Of a stretch of 64,000 bases of DNA, positions 8,524 to 18,709 are shown piece after piece. The notes under the pieces are model-generated. The model was given only the letters and a program-made list of their open reading frames with translations. It was not told the DNA's origin and searched no databases. The stretch is from contig NZ_LMKA01000052.1 of assembly GCF_001421435.1 (NCBI RefSeq), positions 1 to 64,000 of the forward strand. Reading direction: 5' to 3'. Position numbers and translations under genes: made by a program. Position 1 is the first letter of the stretch. Every line of letters starts with the position of its first letter. Origin of the DNA: Chryseobacterium sp. Leaf201 (GTDB lineage: Bacteria; Bacteroidota; Bacteroidia; Flavobacteriales; Weeksellaceae).

Positions 8524-9888
8524 TTACCAGGGGTGAACTTTATAATTTTTCAGTAAAACACCGCTGAAATAATTCCCTTTAATCCCTTCCGCAACCGGAT
8601 GCAGAATTCTTGCTGCACCGTCTACAGAATCCAGCGGCGGGATATACCCCTGCTCAAACTGTTTTTTTCTTAAGCTTTCCGTTGCTCCCGTGGAGATCCA
8701 TCCAACGTCTACGGCACTCATGTAGATGCAGTCTTTTTCAAATTCTTTTGCCGAAGTAAGCGTCATCATATTCAGGGCAGCTTTGGTCATATTGGTATGC
8801 GGATGGAAAACCGTTTTGTTTTCATAACTGAAAATCCCTTCCGAAGAAGTAACATTGATGATGAATTTTTCTTTAAAAGATGAGTTTTTCATCAGTGGCT
8901 TTAATTCCTTGATCAGGAAATAAGGCGCGATATGATTAATCAGGTTTACCTCTACCAGTTCATACAGGGAAACCTCTTCCAGGGTAGAGTTCCAGCTCGT
9001 TTTATCCCGGTTGTCTACAGGCTGTCCGAAACGGGTAAGGGCAATGTCAGTCTCTTCATTACATGCATATTCCAGTGTCCCGATTTCGGTTGAAACGGCC
9101 GTGGCATTCGGAAACAGTTTTTTATGGTTTTTATATTCCGCCAGCATTTTATTTTCACGTCTGATGACGGAAAGGTAATATTCATCCGGATATTTTATGG
9201 TTTGTGCCGCGTTATTAATCAGCACATCCAGCGTATTGAAATTCGAGGCATAAAAATCTGTGAATTCCTGAACTGCCTTTAAATTCCTGAGGTCCAGACC
9301 ATAGATCCAGAGCCTGTCTTTCCACTTCTCATAATCGGCTTCCTGCTGCAGCGTTTCCAGGGCCAGGGCCGGAAACCGGGTCGTTAAAACCAGGTTGACA
9401 TGGCTTCTCAGCAGTTTCAGGGCTGTTGCCAGCCCAACCTTTACACGGCCTCCCGTCAGGATCACGTTCCGTCCCGAAAGATCTGCTGATAAAAAACGCC
9501 TTTCATAATTTTCTCCAGCACATGTCGGGCACATCCTGGTATAAAAAGAATGGGCATGCCGGTAGCTTTGGTTGCAGCAGTAGCAGTTCTTTGGAATCTG
9601 CAGCCGGGTAAGCTGGGTTTCGTCTTTATGATCGTCATAAAAAACAGAAATTCCTGCAAGGGCTTTCTTCATCAGAAACGATTCAGCACTGACTTCAAGG
9701 TCGTGCGATTTCATTTCCCAATAGCTTTCCTGGCGGTTCTGTTTTCTGGCGTTTTTATGGATCTTGCTAATCAGCCCTGAAAAAACAAGGTTGTCAGGAT
9801 TGGTGAACGGCTCATCTTTCAGGGCATTCAAAACCTTGAGACATGATTCCCATTCATTTTGCGTAAAGTGTTGATGAAAAAAATCCAT
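8524..9888 (-). CDS. SDR-fold protein with a zinc ribbon
   Basis: The protein has 454 residues. After an unfamiliar N-terminus, a four-cysteine zinc ribbon lies near residues 102-130 (CYCC ... CPTC). A short-chain dehydrogenase domain follows with the nucleotide motif TGGRVKVG and the usual NNAA. The catalytic Tyr of YxxxK is replaced: the segment reads TNMTK. It may therefore bind NAD(P) without normal catalysis. Four tRNA genes follow its stop directly. The zinc ribbon could bind RNA, but that is inference. Confidence 0.75.
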   Translation of the reverse strand: MDFFHQHFTQNEWESCLKVLNALKDEPFTNPDNLVFSGLISKIHKNARKQNRQESYWEMKSHDLEVSAESFLMKKALAGISVFYDDHKDETQLTRLQIPKNCYCCNQSYRHAHSFYTRMCPTCAGENYERRFLSADLSGRNVILTGGRVKVGLATALKLLRSHVNLVLTTRFPALALETLQQEADYEKWKDRLWIYGLDLRNLKAVQEFTDFYASNFNTLDVLINNAAQTIKYPDEYYLSVIRRENKMLAEYKNHKKLFPNATAVSTEIGTLEYACNEETDIALTRFGQPVDNRDKTSWNSTLEEVSLYELVEVNLINHIAPYFLIKELKPLMKNSSFKEKFIINVTSSEGIFSYENKTVFHPHTNMTKAALNMMTLTSAKEFEKDCIYMSAVDVGWISTGATESLRKKQFEQGYIPPLDSVDGAARILHPVAEGIKGNYFSGVLLKNYKVHPW

Positions 9889-10064
9889 TGCTTTTTATTT
9901 TACAATGGCAAAATTATCTGTGGAGTGCGCAATGTTTTTACGTACCTGTGAAAAATGTTATGAAATCCTGAATTTATAGCTCTTATCATCTTTTAAAAGA
10001 ACAGGTCAGGTTAATATGCCGACAGACCAGATTAAGTACTTTTTTCTGTGATAATCCCGGATCA

Positions 10065-10715
10065 TTACTCGTTAATAAAAACTTCCAGAAACCCGATCAG
10101 CTGTTCTCCGCCGTGGCTCCACCGGATACCGTGCCCGCCTTTTTCCCTGATTTCAAAAACCAATCCGTGCTTATAATGAAAAAAGACGTTCCACCATGTA
10201 GTGTGGTCTAAAATAAAATGAATTTTCTCCATCACGTTCTGCTGCTTTTGCCTGTTGTTTCCTGTTATGTCTCCCCAGAATTGGTCATCCGTTCTGCCGG
10301 CATGTTTTTCCCATGCCCGCTGTGCGATAGTCACTTCTTTGTTAAAAGGTTTTTCACACGCTTCAATCAGTACAGTCCGCGACGGCGGAATGGCATTTTC
10401 GTCCCGGATGCTGGCTGAGGTAACCCGCTGTCCCAGGATATTCAGCCAGTGCTCAAAAGGAATTTGCTCCATCTGCCGGGCCTTATGTTCATCAGCATCC
10501 CTGCTTTCAAGAATATTAATAAAAATGCGGAAGCTTTCGGCACGGTCGGGTTTTATTTCTTCATGAAAGAAAGGCAGATCCCATTCTAACGTTCCGGTTT
10601 TAAATTTTTGAATGTTACTGCTTATGCTATACAGATGCTCCTCAGCTAAAACAGACTGGTATTTTTCTTTCCAGGCTTCTGAAAATAATGGGAGGTATTT
10701 GTTGAATAAATCCAT
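10065..10715 (-). CDS. Hypothetical protein
   Basis: The 216-residue product is rich in Trp, His and Glu and has no signal peptide or membrane segment. I do not recognise the family. It ends with a compact segment (HGIRWSHGGEQLIGFLEVF). It lies 2 bases downstream of the DUF434 gene on the same strand, so the two are probably one operon. Confidence 0.65.
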   Translation of the reverse strand: MDLFNKYLPLFSEAWKEKYQSVLAEEHLYSISSNIQKFKTGTLEWDLPFFHEEIKPDRAESFRIFINILESRDADEHKARQMEQIPFEHWLNILGQRVTSASIRDENAIPPSRTVLIEACEKPFNKEVTIAQRAWEKHAGRTDDQFWGDITGNNRQKQQNVMEKIHFILDHTTWWNVFFHYKHGLVFEIREKGGHGIRWSHGGEQLIGFLEVFINE

Positions 10716-10717
10716 GA

Positions 10718-11428
10718 TTAAACCATTTTTACCAGGTTAACATCAAGTTTTTCTTCTTCAATTAAGTATCCGGCAAGGTTAAACCAGTTCCGGCAATGGT
10801 CCAGGATCCAGGCATCTGAAGAGACGGCAATATCTGCATGTTCCACGAGAAACCTGTCCGGATTAAATTCCAGTTCAGCTTCCCAGTTCAGCTCATTTTC
10901 ACGGGCAAAATCCAGGACCATCTGTTTGATCCTGCCGCTGTTGGAAACAGGCCTGTCGAAAATCCAGATTAATTTCGAGGCTCCCGACTTTTGAAAGAAT
11001 GCAGCAACGAGTTCGATGGATCTTAAGGTCTGGTTTACTTTTCTGTATGTTCCGTGCACACCGGAAAGATCCCGTAAACAGCTGTCTGCTCCCTGGAATA
11101 TATAAGCCCCGGAAAGCAGGCTTTCCAGGATAATGATGATATTAAAGCCGTCCAGATGCACGGTTGTACTTTGTAATGCGGAAATCTGAAGTTCTTTGTC
11201 TGCCCTGGTCCGGATCTGGGTTTCTGAGGCGGAAGCAGCACGGACTGCCTGGATCTGGCGGGTTTTAAGACGGTAGCGGTTTCCAGTGAGTTCCGAAGAT
11301 GCTTTTTCAGCATATCCTCTGCTTAACAGGTAATGCATGTCCTGAGTTGCCATTTTCAGTTTTCCGGTCTGCTTTTCTGCACCGAAAAGCAGATCGTCAC
11401 CTGTATTTTTTCCGCGGTTTTTTTGCAT
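10718..11428 (-). CDS. DUF434 domain protein, probable PIN-like nuclease
   Basis: The sequence from RGYAEKASSELTGNRYRL onward matches my memory of the DUF434 family. The second half carries spaced acidic positions in VHLDGFNI, IFDRPVSNSG and VSSDAWILDH, as in PIN/NYN-type ribonucleases. I place the start at the ATG at 11428; earlier in-frame starts would extend into the divergent promoter region. A nuclease role on structured RNA is inference, but it suits the tRNA genes in the same run. Confidence 0.7.
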   Translation of the reverse strand: MQKNRGKNTGDDLLFGAEKQTGKLKMATQDMHYLLSRGYAEKASSELTGNRYRLKTRQIQAVRAASASETQIRTRADKELQISALQSTTVHLDGFNIIIILESLLSGAYIFQGADSCLRDLSGVHGTYRKVNQTLRSIELVAAFFQKSGASKLIWIFDRPVSNSGRIKQMVLDFARENELNWEAELEFNPDRFLVEHADIAVSSDAWILDHCRNWFNLAGYLIEEEKLDVNLVKMV

Positions 11429-11570
11429 GCCCAAATGTAAATGTATTTTTTTAAAATAACCAGTGGCCCTAACGTACACAAGAGAGAGGAATATTTTTTT
11501 CGTTAGGAATATAGCCTGAAATATAGGTGGCTAATCATTAAATAAAATTTTATTACCGGGGAAATAATTT

Positions 11571-11578
11571 TATTTTTG
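11571..11578 (+). promoter_or_regulatory. TAnnTTTG promoter of the MoxR-vWA operon
   Basis: TATTTTTG matches the -7 box. A transcript starting about 6 bases later would leave the ATG at 11583 almost leaderless, which supports the start at 11643 for the first gene. Confidence 0.55.
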
Positions 11579-11642
11579 TTAGATGTTGGAAAACCGATCT
11601 CCTTTTTTAAATACCCTGTTTTTGCTCCGCAAGGAAGAAAGC

Positions 11643-12251
11643 ATGACCATTTATACAGACCTTCAGGAAATCTCTGCAAGGGAAGAGGAAGATGCCGCAG
11701 ATTATTTTGAATCTGAATTTGAAAAAGAACGGCTGGAATTTCTGTCGGATCAGGTCAGTTTTCATAAAGAATCCGCAGTATGGGCGGCGAAAGTGCTGTA
11801 TCACAGTGCACAGCTGTGCCTGGTGAGAAAAGATACATCCGGCAGCCTCGGGAAATTAATTCCTGATTTTACCGGAAAAAGGGATGTTTCTTCAATCCTG
11901 TCGGCAGATTTATCGTTAAGGTTTTTGCCGCAGATGATGGCGGTCTTACAAAACGCTGATCCTGAAGATCCGTTGGTCAGGATGCTGGAAACTATCCTGG
12001 TGCAGTTTCATTATTCCGGGATCGGGTCTGATTTGAACCTGGAAAAAGTAAATTGGGAAGAAGAATTGAGCAATACTACCTACCGGAAGTTATACCTTGA
12101 AAGAATTGTAGAGAAAAAAGATTACAGGCTGGCAGAAATCCCATACATCAATCATCTGCTGATGGCGGAATTCGGACTGTATAAAGATGAGTTTTGGAAA
12201 GAATTAAAAATTAGCAACACACAAGAGCATGAGCCAGGAAACCGTATTTGA
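11643..12251 (+). CDS. First gene of the MoxR-vWA operon, unknown function
   Basis: From the ATG at 11643, preceded by GGAAG, the product has about 202 residues; an earlier ATG at 11583 is too close to the promoter. It is acidic and mostly helical in appearance, without membrane segments. I do not recognise it with certainty. Its place suggests one of the accessory bpX-type proteins of MoxR-vWA-beta-propeller systems. Its end overlaps the next gene by 23 bases. Confidence 0.65.
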   Translation: MTIYTDLQEISAREEEDAADYFESEFEKERLEFLSDQVSFHKESAVWAAKVLYHSAQLCLVRKDTSGSLGKLIPDFTGKRDVSSILSADLSLRFLPQMMAVLQNADPEDPLVRMLETILVQFHYSGIGSDLNLEKVNWEEELSNTTYRKLYLERIVEKKDYRLAEIPYINHLLMAEFGLYKDEFWKELKISNTQEHEPGNRI

Positions 12252-12756
12252 TTTTGTAAAAAATCCTACCAAGGAAAATTTTCTGAAATCCAGGGAATTG
12301 GTGATAAACAGTCCGGATTATGATCCTTATTCTGAGGATTTAACCATTATGGAAAAACTGTTTGAGGATAAAGCGTATGAAAAACTGAATTATTATGTTA
12401 CCGTTAATGTGCTGTTAAGCCCCAGAGCACATTTTATAAAATACCTTTCTTTAAAGGAAACCGGAAATACAAAAGCAGCAGAAAGTATCATGTTTATCTG
12501 CTATCATATTTTAAACTGTATTGAAAAGACCGGAGATGGAACCATGCAGAATCCATATATTGTAACCAGGGTTTCAGACGAGACTGATTTTTTACAGTTT
12601 CATCTGAGAAAAAAGCATGTTCAGCAAAAATTAATAGAAAGTGAAGGTAAGTATATGGATGTTTTAACGTTAGAAGATGGATCTGAATTGTATTTCGATA
12701 TCACGGTGCCTTACCGGAGAATTGCTTTTTCCTTTAAAAAAAGAAATGAGGAATAG
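12229..12756 (+). CDS. Second gene of the MoxR-vWA operon, unknown function
   Basis: The 175-residue product has no signal or membrane segment and no motif I recognise. It starts inside the previous gene and ends 29 bases before the MoxR gene, so it is part of the same transcript. Confidence 0.6.
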   Translation: MSQETVFDFVKNPTKENFLKSRELVINSPDYDPYSEDLTIMEKLFEDKAYEKLNYYVTVNVLLSPRAHFIKYLSLKETGNTKAAESIMFICYHILNCIEKTGDGTMQNPYIVTRVSDETDFLQFHLRKKHVQQKLIESEGKYMDVLTLEDGSELYFDITVPYRRIAFSFKKRNEE

Positions 12757-12785
12757 AAAAAGGCGGAAATTTTAAAATGTAATTA

Positions 12786-13919
12786 ATGACTCAGAATATT
12801 GAAAAATTAAATAAAGTCCTTACCTACGTCAAAGACACTTTTGTCGGCAAGAATGATGTGGTAGACCTTTTGGGAATCTGTTTGCTGGCCAGGGAAAACG
12901 CCTTTTTATACGGGCCTCCCGGAACAGCAAAATCTGCTATTGTAAGAACGCTGGCAAAAACCGTTAAAGACGGGAAAAACTTTGAGTACCTGTTGACCCG
13001 TTTTACGGAACCGAACGAAATTTTCGGGCCTTTTGACATCAGGAAGCTGAAAGAAGGGGAACTGCTGACTAATACCGAAGGCATGATGCCGGAAGCCTCC
13101 ATGGTTTTTCTGGATGAGATTTTCAATGCCAATTCTGCCATTCTGAACTCACTCCTGATGGCTTTGAATGAGAAGGTCTTTAAGAGAGGGAAAGAAACCC
13201 GGCATCTTCCGGCCCTGATGTTTGTGGGAGCCAGCAATATGCTTCCGGAAGATGAAGCATTAAATGCCCTGTTCGACCGTTTCCTGATCCGGATCAATGT
13301 GGATTATGTACATCCCGAGCTTCTTCAGCAGGTACTTCTGGCTGGAAGGAAATTGGAAAATGCTACAGAAACGGAAATACCCGAAATTCTCACGGACGAA
13401 ATCAGGGAACTTCAGAGTCTTTGTAAAAGCGTTGATCTAAAACCGGTGTATGAAGTTTACCTCAATACCATCATCAGCCTCAGGAATACAGGCATTGCGA
13501 TTTCCGACCGTAGGGCTGTGAAACTGCAGAACCTGATTGCAGCAAGTGCCCTGATCTGCGGAAGAACCGAAGCCGTTTTATCTGACCTGTGGGTGCTGAA
13601 ACATATCTGGGATACTCAGGAACAGATTGAAATTCTGGAAGGAATCATCAACCGGACCATTGAAAAAGACGATAATCCGAAATCCCATCCGCAGGCACTG
13701 CAGAATAAAGCGCCGAATCCGGAAGAGATCATGAAAGACGTGAAAATCCTGGTCGGAAAATGGGAAAGCGCAACTTTGGGTTTTGAAGAACAGAATGTAA
13801 TCAAAGATAAATTAAGATACCTCCAGACCCGCTGCGACTGGATCAGGAACCCTGAACAGAAACAGTATATTCAACAGGAAATTGAACGTCTATGGCAAAT
13901 GATCCTTCAGAGCCTGTAA
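12786..13919 (+). CDS. MoxR-type AAA+ ATPase
   Basis: MoxR ATPases act as chaperone-like motors that remodel partner proteins, usually together with vWA-domain proteins. The 377-residue protein has Walker A GPPGTAKSA near residue 40, Walker B MVFLDEIFN, sensor 1 ASNMLP and an arginine-finger segment FDRFLIR. The C-terminus carries the lid helices. It overlaps the next gene by 28 bases, a coupling expected for subunits of one complex. Confidence 0.92.
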   Translation: MTQNIEKLNKVLTYVKDTFVGKNDVVDLLGICLLARENAFLYGPPGTAKSAIVRTLAKTVKDGKNFEYLLTRFTEPNEIFGPFDIRKLKEGELLTNTEGMMPEASMVFLDEIFNANSAILNSLLMALNEKVFKRGKETRHLPALMFVGASNMLPEDEALNALFDRFLIRINVDYVHPELLQQVLLAGRKLENATETEIPEILTDEIRELQSLCKSVDLKPVYEVYLNTIISLRNTGIAISDRRAVKLQNLIAASALICGRTEAVLSDLWVLKHIWDTQEQIEILEGIINRTIEKDDNPKSHPQALQNKAPNPEEIMKDVKILVGKWESATLGFEEQNVIKDKLRYLQTRCDWIRNPEQKQYIQQEIERLWQMILQSL

Positions 13920-14635
13920 AAGAATTCTGGGCAGAGCTTCCGCGTGCTGATGAAGATGTTCTCGGTTCGGTTCGTGACTGGAAAAATATCCAGATCGCAC
14001 TGGAAGAAGAGGTGATCTGGCTGAAAGGTTTTACCGCTGAACAGGCTGCTTCACCGGAAATTCAACAGCTGCCCAATCTTTTGCTGTATGAATTGAGAGA
14101 AGGGCTTTTATTTCGGAAAGAGGCACTCGTTCCCAGTAAAAAAGTACGGACTGCATTGCTGTGGACGGCCATTGATCAGGCATTACGGCTGACTTTCCCT
14201 CTGTCCAACAACAATTTTTTCGGGATTGATGAAAAAATTACGGTCAGGCTGAAACCCGGCGAAGAAGTGCAGCCTGCGGTTGCTTTATTATCTCCTATGG
14301 CTGAAATTAAAGACTTGATGATTACCCTGCCTAAATTTAAACTCGAAAAAATAGACTGGACAGTCATTAACAACAGAGCACTGTTTTTAGGAACCCCGTT
14401 ACTGGGTTTCCCGGGAAAAACATACTGGACGAAAGACGGCCATCTTCTGCCGGCAGGTTTTGATTTTGAATTTAAAAATATAAGTATCCTGCTTCAGAAA
14501 AAATACAATGAAACACTGGACCAATGGCTTGTCTGGAACGAAGACGGAAGTTATATATCTGTTACTAAAAACGATTTCCGGAAATTGTCCGTAAGCTCAT
14601 TCCGTCTCACCGAAAAATCACAGGAATGGAATTAG
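13892..14635 (+). CDS. MoxR-vWA system accessory protein
   Basis: The 247-residue product lies between the MoxR ATPase and the vWA protein, overlapping both genes (28 and 10 bases). It has no membrane segment. It resembles the bpX-type accessory domains described for MoxR-vWA-beta-propeller ternary systems, but I cannot assign the exact subfamily. Confidence 0.65.
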   Translation: MANDPSEPVKEFWAELPRADEDVLGSVRDWKNIQIALEEEVIWLKGFTAEQAASPEIQQLPNLLLYELREGLLFRKEALVPSKKVRTALLWTAIDQALRLTFPLSNNNFFGIDEKITVRLKPGEEVQPAVALLSPMAEIKDLMITLPKFKLEKIDWTVINNRALFLGTPLLGFPGKTYWTKDGHLLPAGFDFEFKNISILLQKKYNETLDQWLVWNEDGSYISVTKNDFRKLSVSSFRLTEKSQEWN

Positions 14636-17013
14636 AAGCGTATTTCCAGTCATATGAAGGGTATTTTTGGGAATGGACCACTGATGAAGATGTTCCTGAC
14701 CCTTCGGGCTATCATGAAAACAACCTTATCTCGATCCCGAATGTGGGGGCTATTGCCTACAGGCCTTATGTCATCGAGGTATTAAAGGAACTGAAAGACC
14801 AGGGGTTTCCGCCTTTCGGTGCACTGCTCCTCGTTTTATATGCTCTGCAGGATGGATACCTTAATATGGATGGTGTTTTTTATTATTTAAAAAAACATAG
14901 CGAATCATTCGGGACAGAGAAAAAGGATGATATTGAACCGGCTATGCGTTTCCTGAAGAACTTGAACAGCCTTGGAAGTTCAGTTAAAAAAGGACAGAAT
15001 AAAATGGTCTTATTAAAGACCGTTTTTAAAAATACGCATAACATTCTTTCTGCCGGCAATTCAGAATTAATCATAAAGGTTTTCGAAAAAAGGCCGTACA
15101 AAATTTCCGCATCGGCAGAGAAGAAACCACTGACATTTTCGGTCGTTAACAATGATATTAAAGTTTTAGCACTTCTTCAGAATACATTTTCAACCACGGA
15201 AGCCATCATTGAATCGCTGAAAAGCGTCGTTGATATTCCCGGGTTGGAAGACGAAGTAGTTCAGGAGGAAACCACTGTTGACAACGGAAAAGATTTTATT
15301 CAGGAACTCACTGAAGATCCCAAAACATTCCAGGTCGGAAGCCTGATTAAAAGAATCTGGAGCGGGCTGAAAATTCCGATGCGGCATCTTTCTCCCGGTG
15401 AACAGCCGATTGGAGGGATTTCTGATATGACCAATAAAGGTGATTTTAACAGGATGCTGCTGTCAGAATTTGCCAATGAAGATGAGGTTTTCATGAACCG
15501 GGTGGCCAATCACGAAGCTCTGTACATCCAAAGAGAAGTTCCGCCTGAAGAAAATATTTTTGAAAGGATTATCCTGATTGACACCTCCCTGAAAAACTGG
15601 GGAACCCCGAAAGTCCTGGCGTTTGCATCTGCCATTGCCGTTATCAAACATCCGAAAGCGCATTCGGAATGTAAAATTTTTGCTTTAGGACAAAATATAA
15701 TTCCGATTTCTTTAAATACAACGGATGAAGTCATTGATCATCTGAATCAGGTAAGTCCGGTCTTGGAAGTTTCCCAGGCACTGGAAAAGTTTTTTAATGA
15801 AGAACATACGGAAAAGGAACTGGAAGTTTTTTTCATCACCAATCAGGAAAATTTAGAACATCAGAAGCTTCAGAGAGTCATTCACGAAAACAGGGACCGG
15901 CTGAAATTCCTGGTCACCACTTCCTCAAATGGCGAGCTGAACTTTTACAAACACCATAAAGGCACAAGGAAGCATGTTCAGAAAATGGTGCTCCCACTGA
16001 AAGAACTGTGGGCAAACCCTCCGAAACATAAACAGGGACAGGCAGGTTCCGGAAACGGAATCAAAGTCCTGGTTCCGCAAAACTACCCGCTGCTGTTCCC
16101 AACACCCAAAGACAGGATGAAAACGTTTCTGTATGAAGGGGAATTTTATATTCTAAGCAATAAGAAACAACTGCTGAAAACCTATTTGTCAGACAACTAT
16201 TATAACAGAAATATTTATCAGAATACCAGTATCCAGCGGGGTTGTGAAGTGGTTCTGGAAGATATTTCAGTAAAACCGGGAGGGCAGTTTTCACTCACCA
16301 AAAATAAATCGGGAGACTATATCCTGGCACAGTACCGGCCGGCCAGGAATATACTTTCCAAACTGAACCTGGTTACAAAAGAATATTCTGAACTTAACCT
16401 TACCGGACAGAATATCCCGCCGGGTTACAGGCTGCTTTATTTTAACAAAAGCTTTTACCTGCATGAAGAGCATGCACCTTTTGTTTTTAAGGCCGGTACA
16501 GAAGGGAATATTTCAATTGAACAGGTTAAAAATGATGACGAGATTTATAGGAATGATGTAAAAAACGAAGCTGAAATAAACCGGTTGAAAGACAGAGGAA
16601 TAAAAATATTAAGTAATTTTACCAGAATCGGGATTAACGCTGCAGATGAATTGGTTGTATCCAAATGGGCTTTAACGAAACATGATGAAAATGCCTACAG
16701 CTTTGATAAGAATACAGAGGAGATCACGGTTTGGTCTGCCCAGCATAAAAATAAATTTACTTTCGGCGACGGCAGCGAAGTTGTTACGGATTCCCGCGGA
16801 ATGATGACCTTTATGAGCAGCAATAAAAATATTCCTGCATTTTACGTCCCTTCCACCCATTACGGGTATCTGGCATTGGCTACCGAAAAAGAGTTCGGAG
16901 GTTCGGAATATTACCTGCCGAAGGAAACAAAGCTGAAAGTAAGGGAAATGGACGATATGTATTCTGATTATATGGACGCTTTCATTAAACATATTCTGGA
17001 GTATGGAGCTTAG
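14626..17013 (+). CDS. vWA-beta-propeller protein, MoxR partner
   Basis: The 795-residue protein has an N-terminal accessory region, a vWA-like domain at about residues 300-450 and a C-terminal half of repeating beta-rich blades (about 470-780). The vWA metal motif is altered: ILIDTSLKN keeps the D and first S of DxSxS but not the last Ser, so metal binding may be weak. This is the core partner of the MoxR ATPase in the ternary system. Overlaps of 10-11 bases with both neighbours support a fixed complex. Confidence 0.75.
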   Translation: MELEAYFQSYEGYFWEWTTDEDVPDPSGYHENNLISIPNVGAIAYRPYVIEVLKELKDQGFPPFGALLLVLYALQDGYLNMDGVFYYLKKHSESFGTEKKDDIEPAMRFLKNLNSLGSSVKKGQNKMVLLKTVFKNTHNILSAGNSELIIKVFEKRPYKISASAEKKPLTFSVVNNDIKVLALLQNTFSTTEAIIESLKSVVDIPGLEDEVVQEETTVDNGKDFIQELTEDPKTFQVGSLIKRIWSGLKIPMRHLSPGEQPIGGISDMTNKGDFNRMLLSEFANEDEVFMNRVANHEALYIQREVPPEENIFERIILIDTSLKNWGTPKVLAFASAIAVIKHPKAHSECKIFALGQNIIPISLNTTDEVIDHLNQVSPVLEVSQALEKFFNEEHTEKELEVFFITNQENLEHQKLQRVIHENRDRLKFLVTTSSNGELNFYKHHKGTRKHVQKMVLPLKELWANPPKHKQGQAGSGNGIKVLVPQNYPLLFPTPKDRMKTFLYEGEFYILSNKKQLLKTYLSDNYYNRNIYQNTSIQRGCEVVLEDISVKPGGQFSLTKNKSGDYILAQYRPARNILSKLNLVTKEYSELNLTGQNIPPGYRLLYFNKSFYLHEEHAPFVFKAGTEGNISIEQVKNDDEIYRNDVKNEAEINRLKDRGIKILSNFTRIGINAADELVVSKWALTKHDENAYSFDKNTEEITVWSAQHKNKFTFGDGSEVVTDSRGMMTFMSSNKNIPAFYVPSTHYGYLALATEKEFGGSEYYLPKETKLKVREMDDMYSDYMDAFIKHILEYGA

Positions 17014-18709
17014 AATCACACCCTTTCCGAAAAATAACTATCCTAAAAAAGGGCTTTTAATCAAAGAGTCTTCACCGTTGATATGGCTTCATGAAATGGA
17101 AGTTCTGGGGATAGGATTAAGCAGCGTCAGATCGTTTCCTGTTCCGTCACTTGAACCGAATGTGCTGTACGGCTGTTTTCTGGTTTTCCCGGATCTAGCT
17201 TTGAACGAAATCGGTAAAAATGCTTATTTTCAATGTGTCGGTAACAGGCTTTTCATTCCGGAAAACACAGATTTTTATCCGAAAGTACATCCGGAAGAAT
17301 GGCAAAGTATTGAAACGGAATTTCTTATCATGCATCCTGACTTCGGACTGGTAAAATTAGAGGAAGAAATCCACTGGCTTTCCCTGATCCGGGATCCCGG
17401 ACAGTCAGGAGATCAGGTACGGAAACCGCTGAACGGGGTAAAAATCCCACAGAATATTGAAAGCTTTACGGTGGAAATGGACGATGAAAAAGTCCTGGAA
17501 GCCCTTCAGAAACCGCAAACGGAAGAAGAATGGATGAAAGATCTTCCTTTTGACCTGAAAAAGGTAATGGCAGGCAATAAAAAGGAAATTGAAAAATACC
17601 TGAAATACATTGAGAAATATCCCGACCGGGCAGTAGAGCTTGGGATTCCGCTTGATGTCATGGGGACGTCAAGAGGCAACGGTTTCGGGAAATTTAAATT
17701 TTTAGAAAAAATAGGATTAGGGAAACTGTTTCCAGGAAATACTTCCGGAGAGCGGTCTTTTTCCCCCGCAAAGTACAGCTGGGTCTTATGGTCGGTATTT
17801 ATTATTGTAGGCGTGGTGTGGTTTTCACTCTATCAGATGATTGAATCTCCTCCGTCTGAGGAGACCCCTTCTTCAGGCAAAATTTCAGAGGTTGATGAAA
17901 ATATGATGTCACCGGTTGTAGCTTATCAGTCAGGCGTTACGGATATAGACATGAAGATTGATTCTCTGTACGGGTCAAAAAGGCGGGATCTGCTGAATGA
18001 ACATGAGAGGGCGGCAAGCTGGTACAAGGATCAGGATAATAAAAACAGCTACCGGGAATATCTGAAGAACGGAGGCCGGCCTATTGAAAAGATTTCTGAA
18101 GAAATAGACGGGGTTGCACAGGAAATAAAGAGTTCTGAGGATTCACTCAAAAAAGTATACCATAAAAAAATTGTAAAATACCTGGTGCAGAATGAAGAAA
18201 AGTACAGGAAGAAAATTGCAGATTCACTAAGTAAAGTAAGTTCAGGGAGACCTGCTGATGAAGGTATTGTAAAACATATCTGGAAAAAGAAGCAGGTCCT
18301 GATCGAAGATTCCCTGGGAAGGCTGTACGGGACAAAAGAATATGAGGAGCCTCCATTTAAACCGGAACAGGCAGGAAAATTCCGGGCGTTTGAAAAGGCG
18401 GGTTCCGAAACAAAGCATCATATTCTGGAAATTATTTTCTTAATTGTTCTGATGACGGGGATTGTCGGCTTGTATTCATATTTCGTAAAAAGAAAAAAAC
18501 TGAATATCGGAGGCAGAAACATCCCCGGGAGAACCAAAGCTATCCTGATTTTAATTTTAACAGCCATGCTGGTTTATCTCTTTTATCCCCTTATTGAAAT
18601 GTTCGGATACAACTGGTTTGTCTGGGTGCTGGTGATCTGTGTTGTCCTGCTTCTGTACCGTCTCTTCAGTGATGATAAAACCATTTTAAAATCGGATAAG
18701 GATGAATAA
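17003..18709 (+). CDS. Membrane protein of the MoxR-vWA system
   Basis: The 568-residue protein has a soluble N-terminal domain of about 260 residues, a membrane helix near 265-285 (WVLWSVFIIVGVVWFSLY), a charged coiled-coil-like region at about 310-460 and about three further membrane helices near the C-terminus. It would anchor the complex to the inner membrane. It is probably a bpX-type member; the exact family is not certain. It overlaps the previous gene by 11 bases and the next by 8. Confidence 0.7.
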   Translation: MELRITPFPKNNYPKKGLLIKESSPLIWLHEMEVLGIGLSSVRSFPVPSLEPNVLYGCFLVFPDLALNEIGKNAYFQCVGNRLFIPENTDFYPKVHPEEWQSIETEFLIMHPDFGLVKLEEEIHWLSLIRDPGQSGDQVRKPLNGVKIPQNIESFTVEMDDEKVLEALQKPQTEEEWMKDLPFDLKKVMAGNKKEIEKYLKYIEKYPDRAVELGIPLDVMGTSRGNGFGKFKFLEKIGLGKLFPGNTSGERSFSPAKYSWVLWSVFIIVGVVWFSLYQMIESPPSEETPSSGKISEVDENMMSPVVAYQSGVTDIDMKIDSLYGSKRRDLLNEHERAASWYKDQDNKNSYREYLKNGGRPIEKISEEIDGVAQEIKSSEDSLKKVYHKKIVKYLVQNEEKYRKKIADSLSKVSSGRPADEGIVKHIWKKKQVLIEDSLGRLYGTKEYEEPPFKPEQAGKFRAFEKAGSETKHHILEIIFLIVLMTGIVGLYSYFVKRKKLNIGGRNIPGRTKAILILILTAMLVYLFYPLIEMFGYNWFVWVLVICVVLLLYRLFSDDKTILKSDKDE

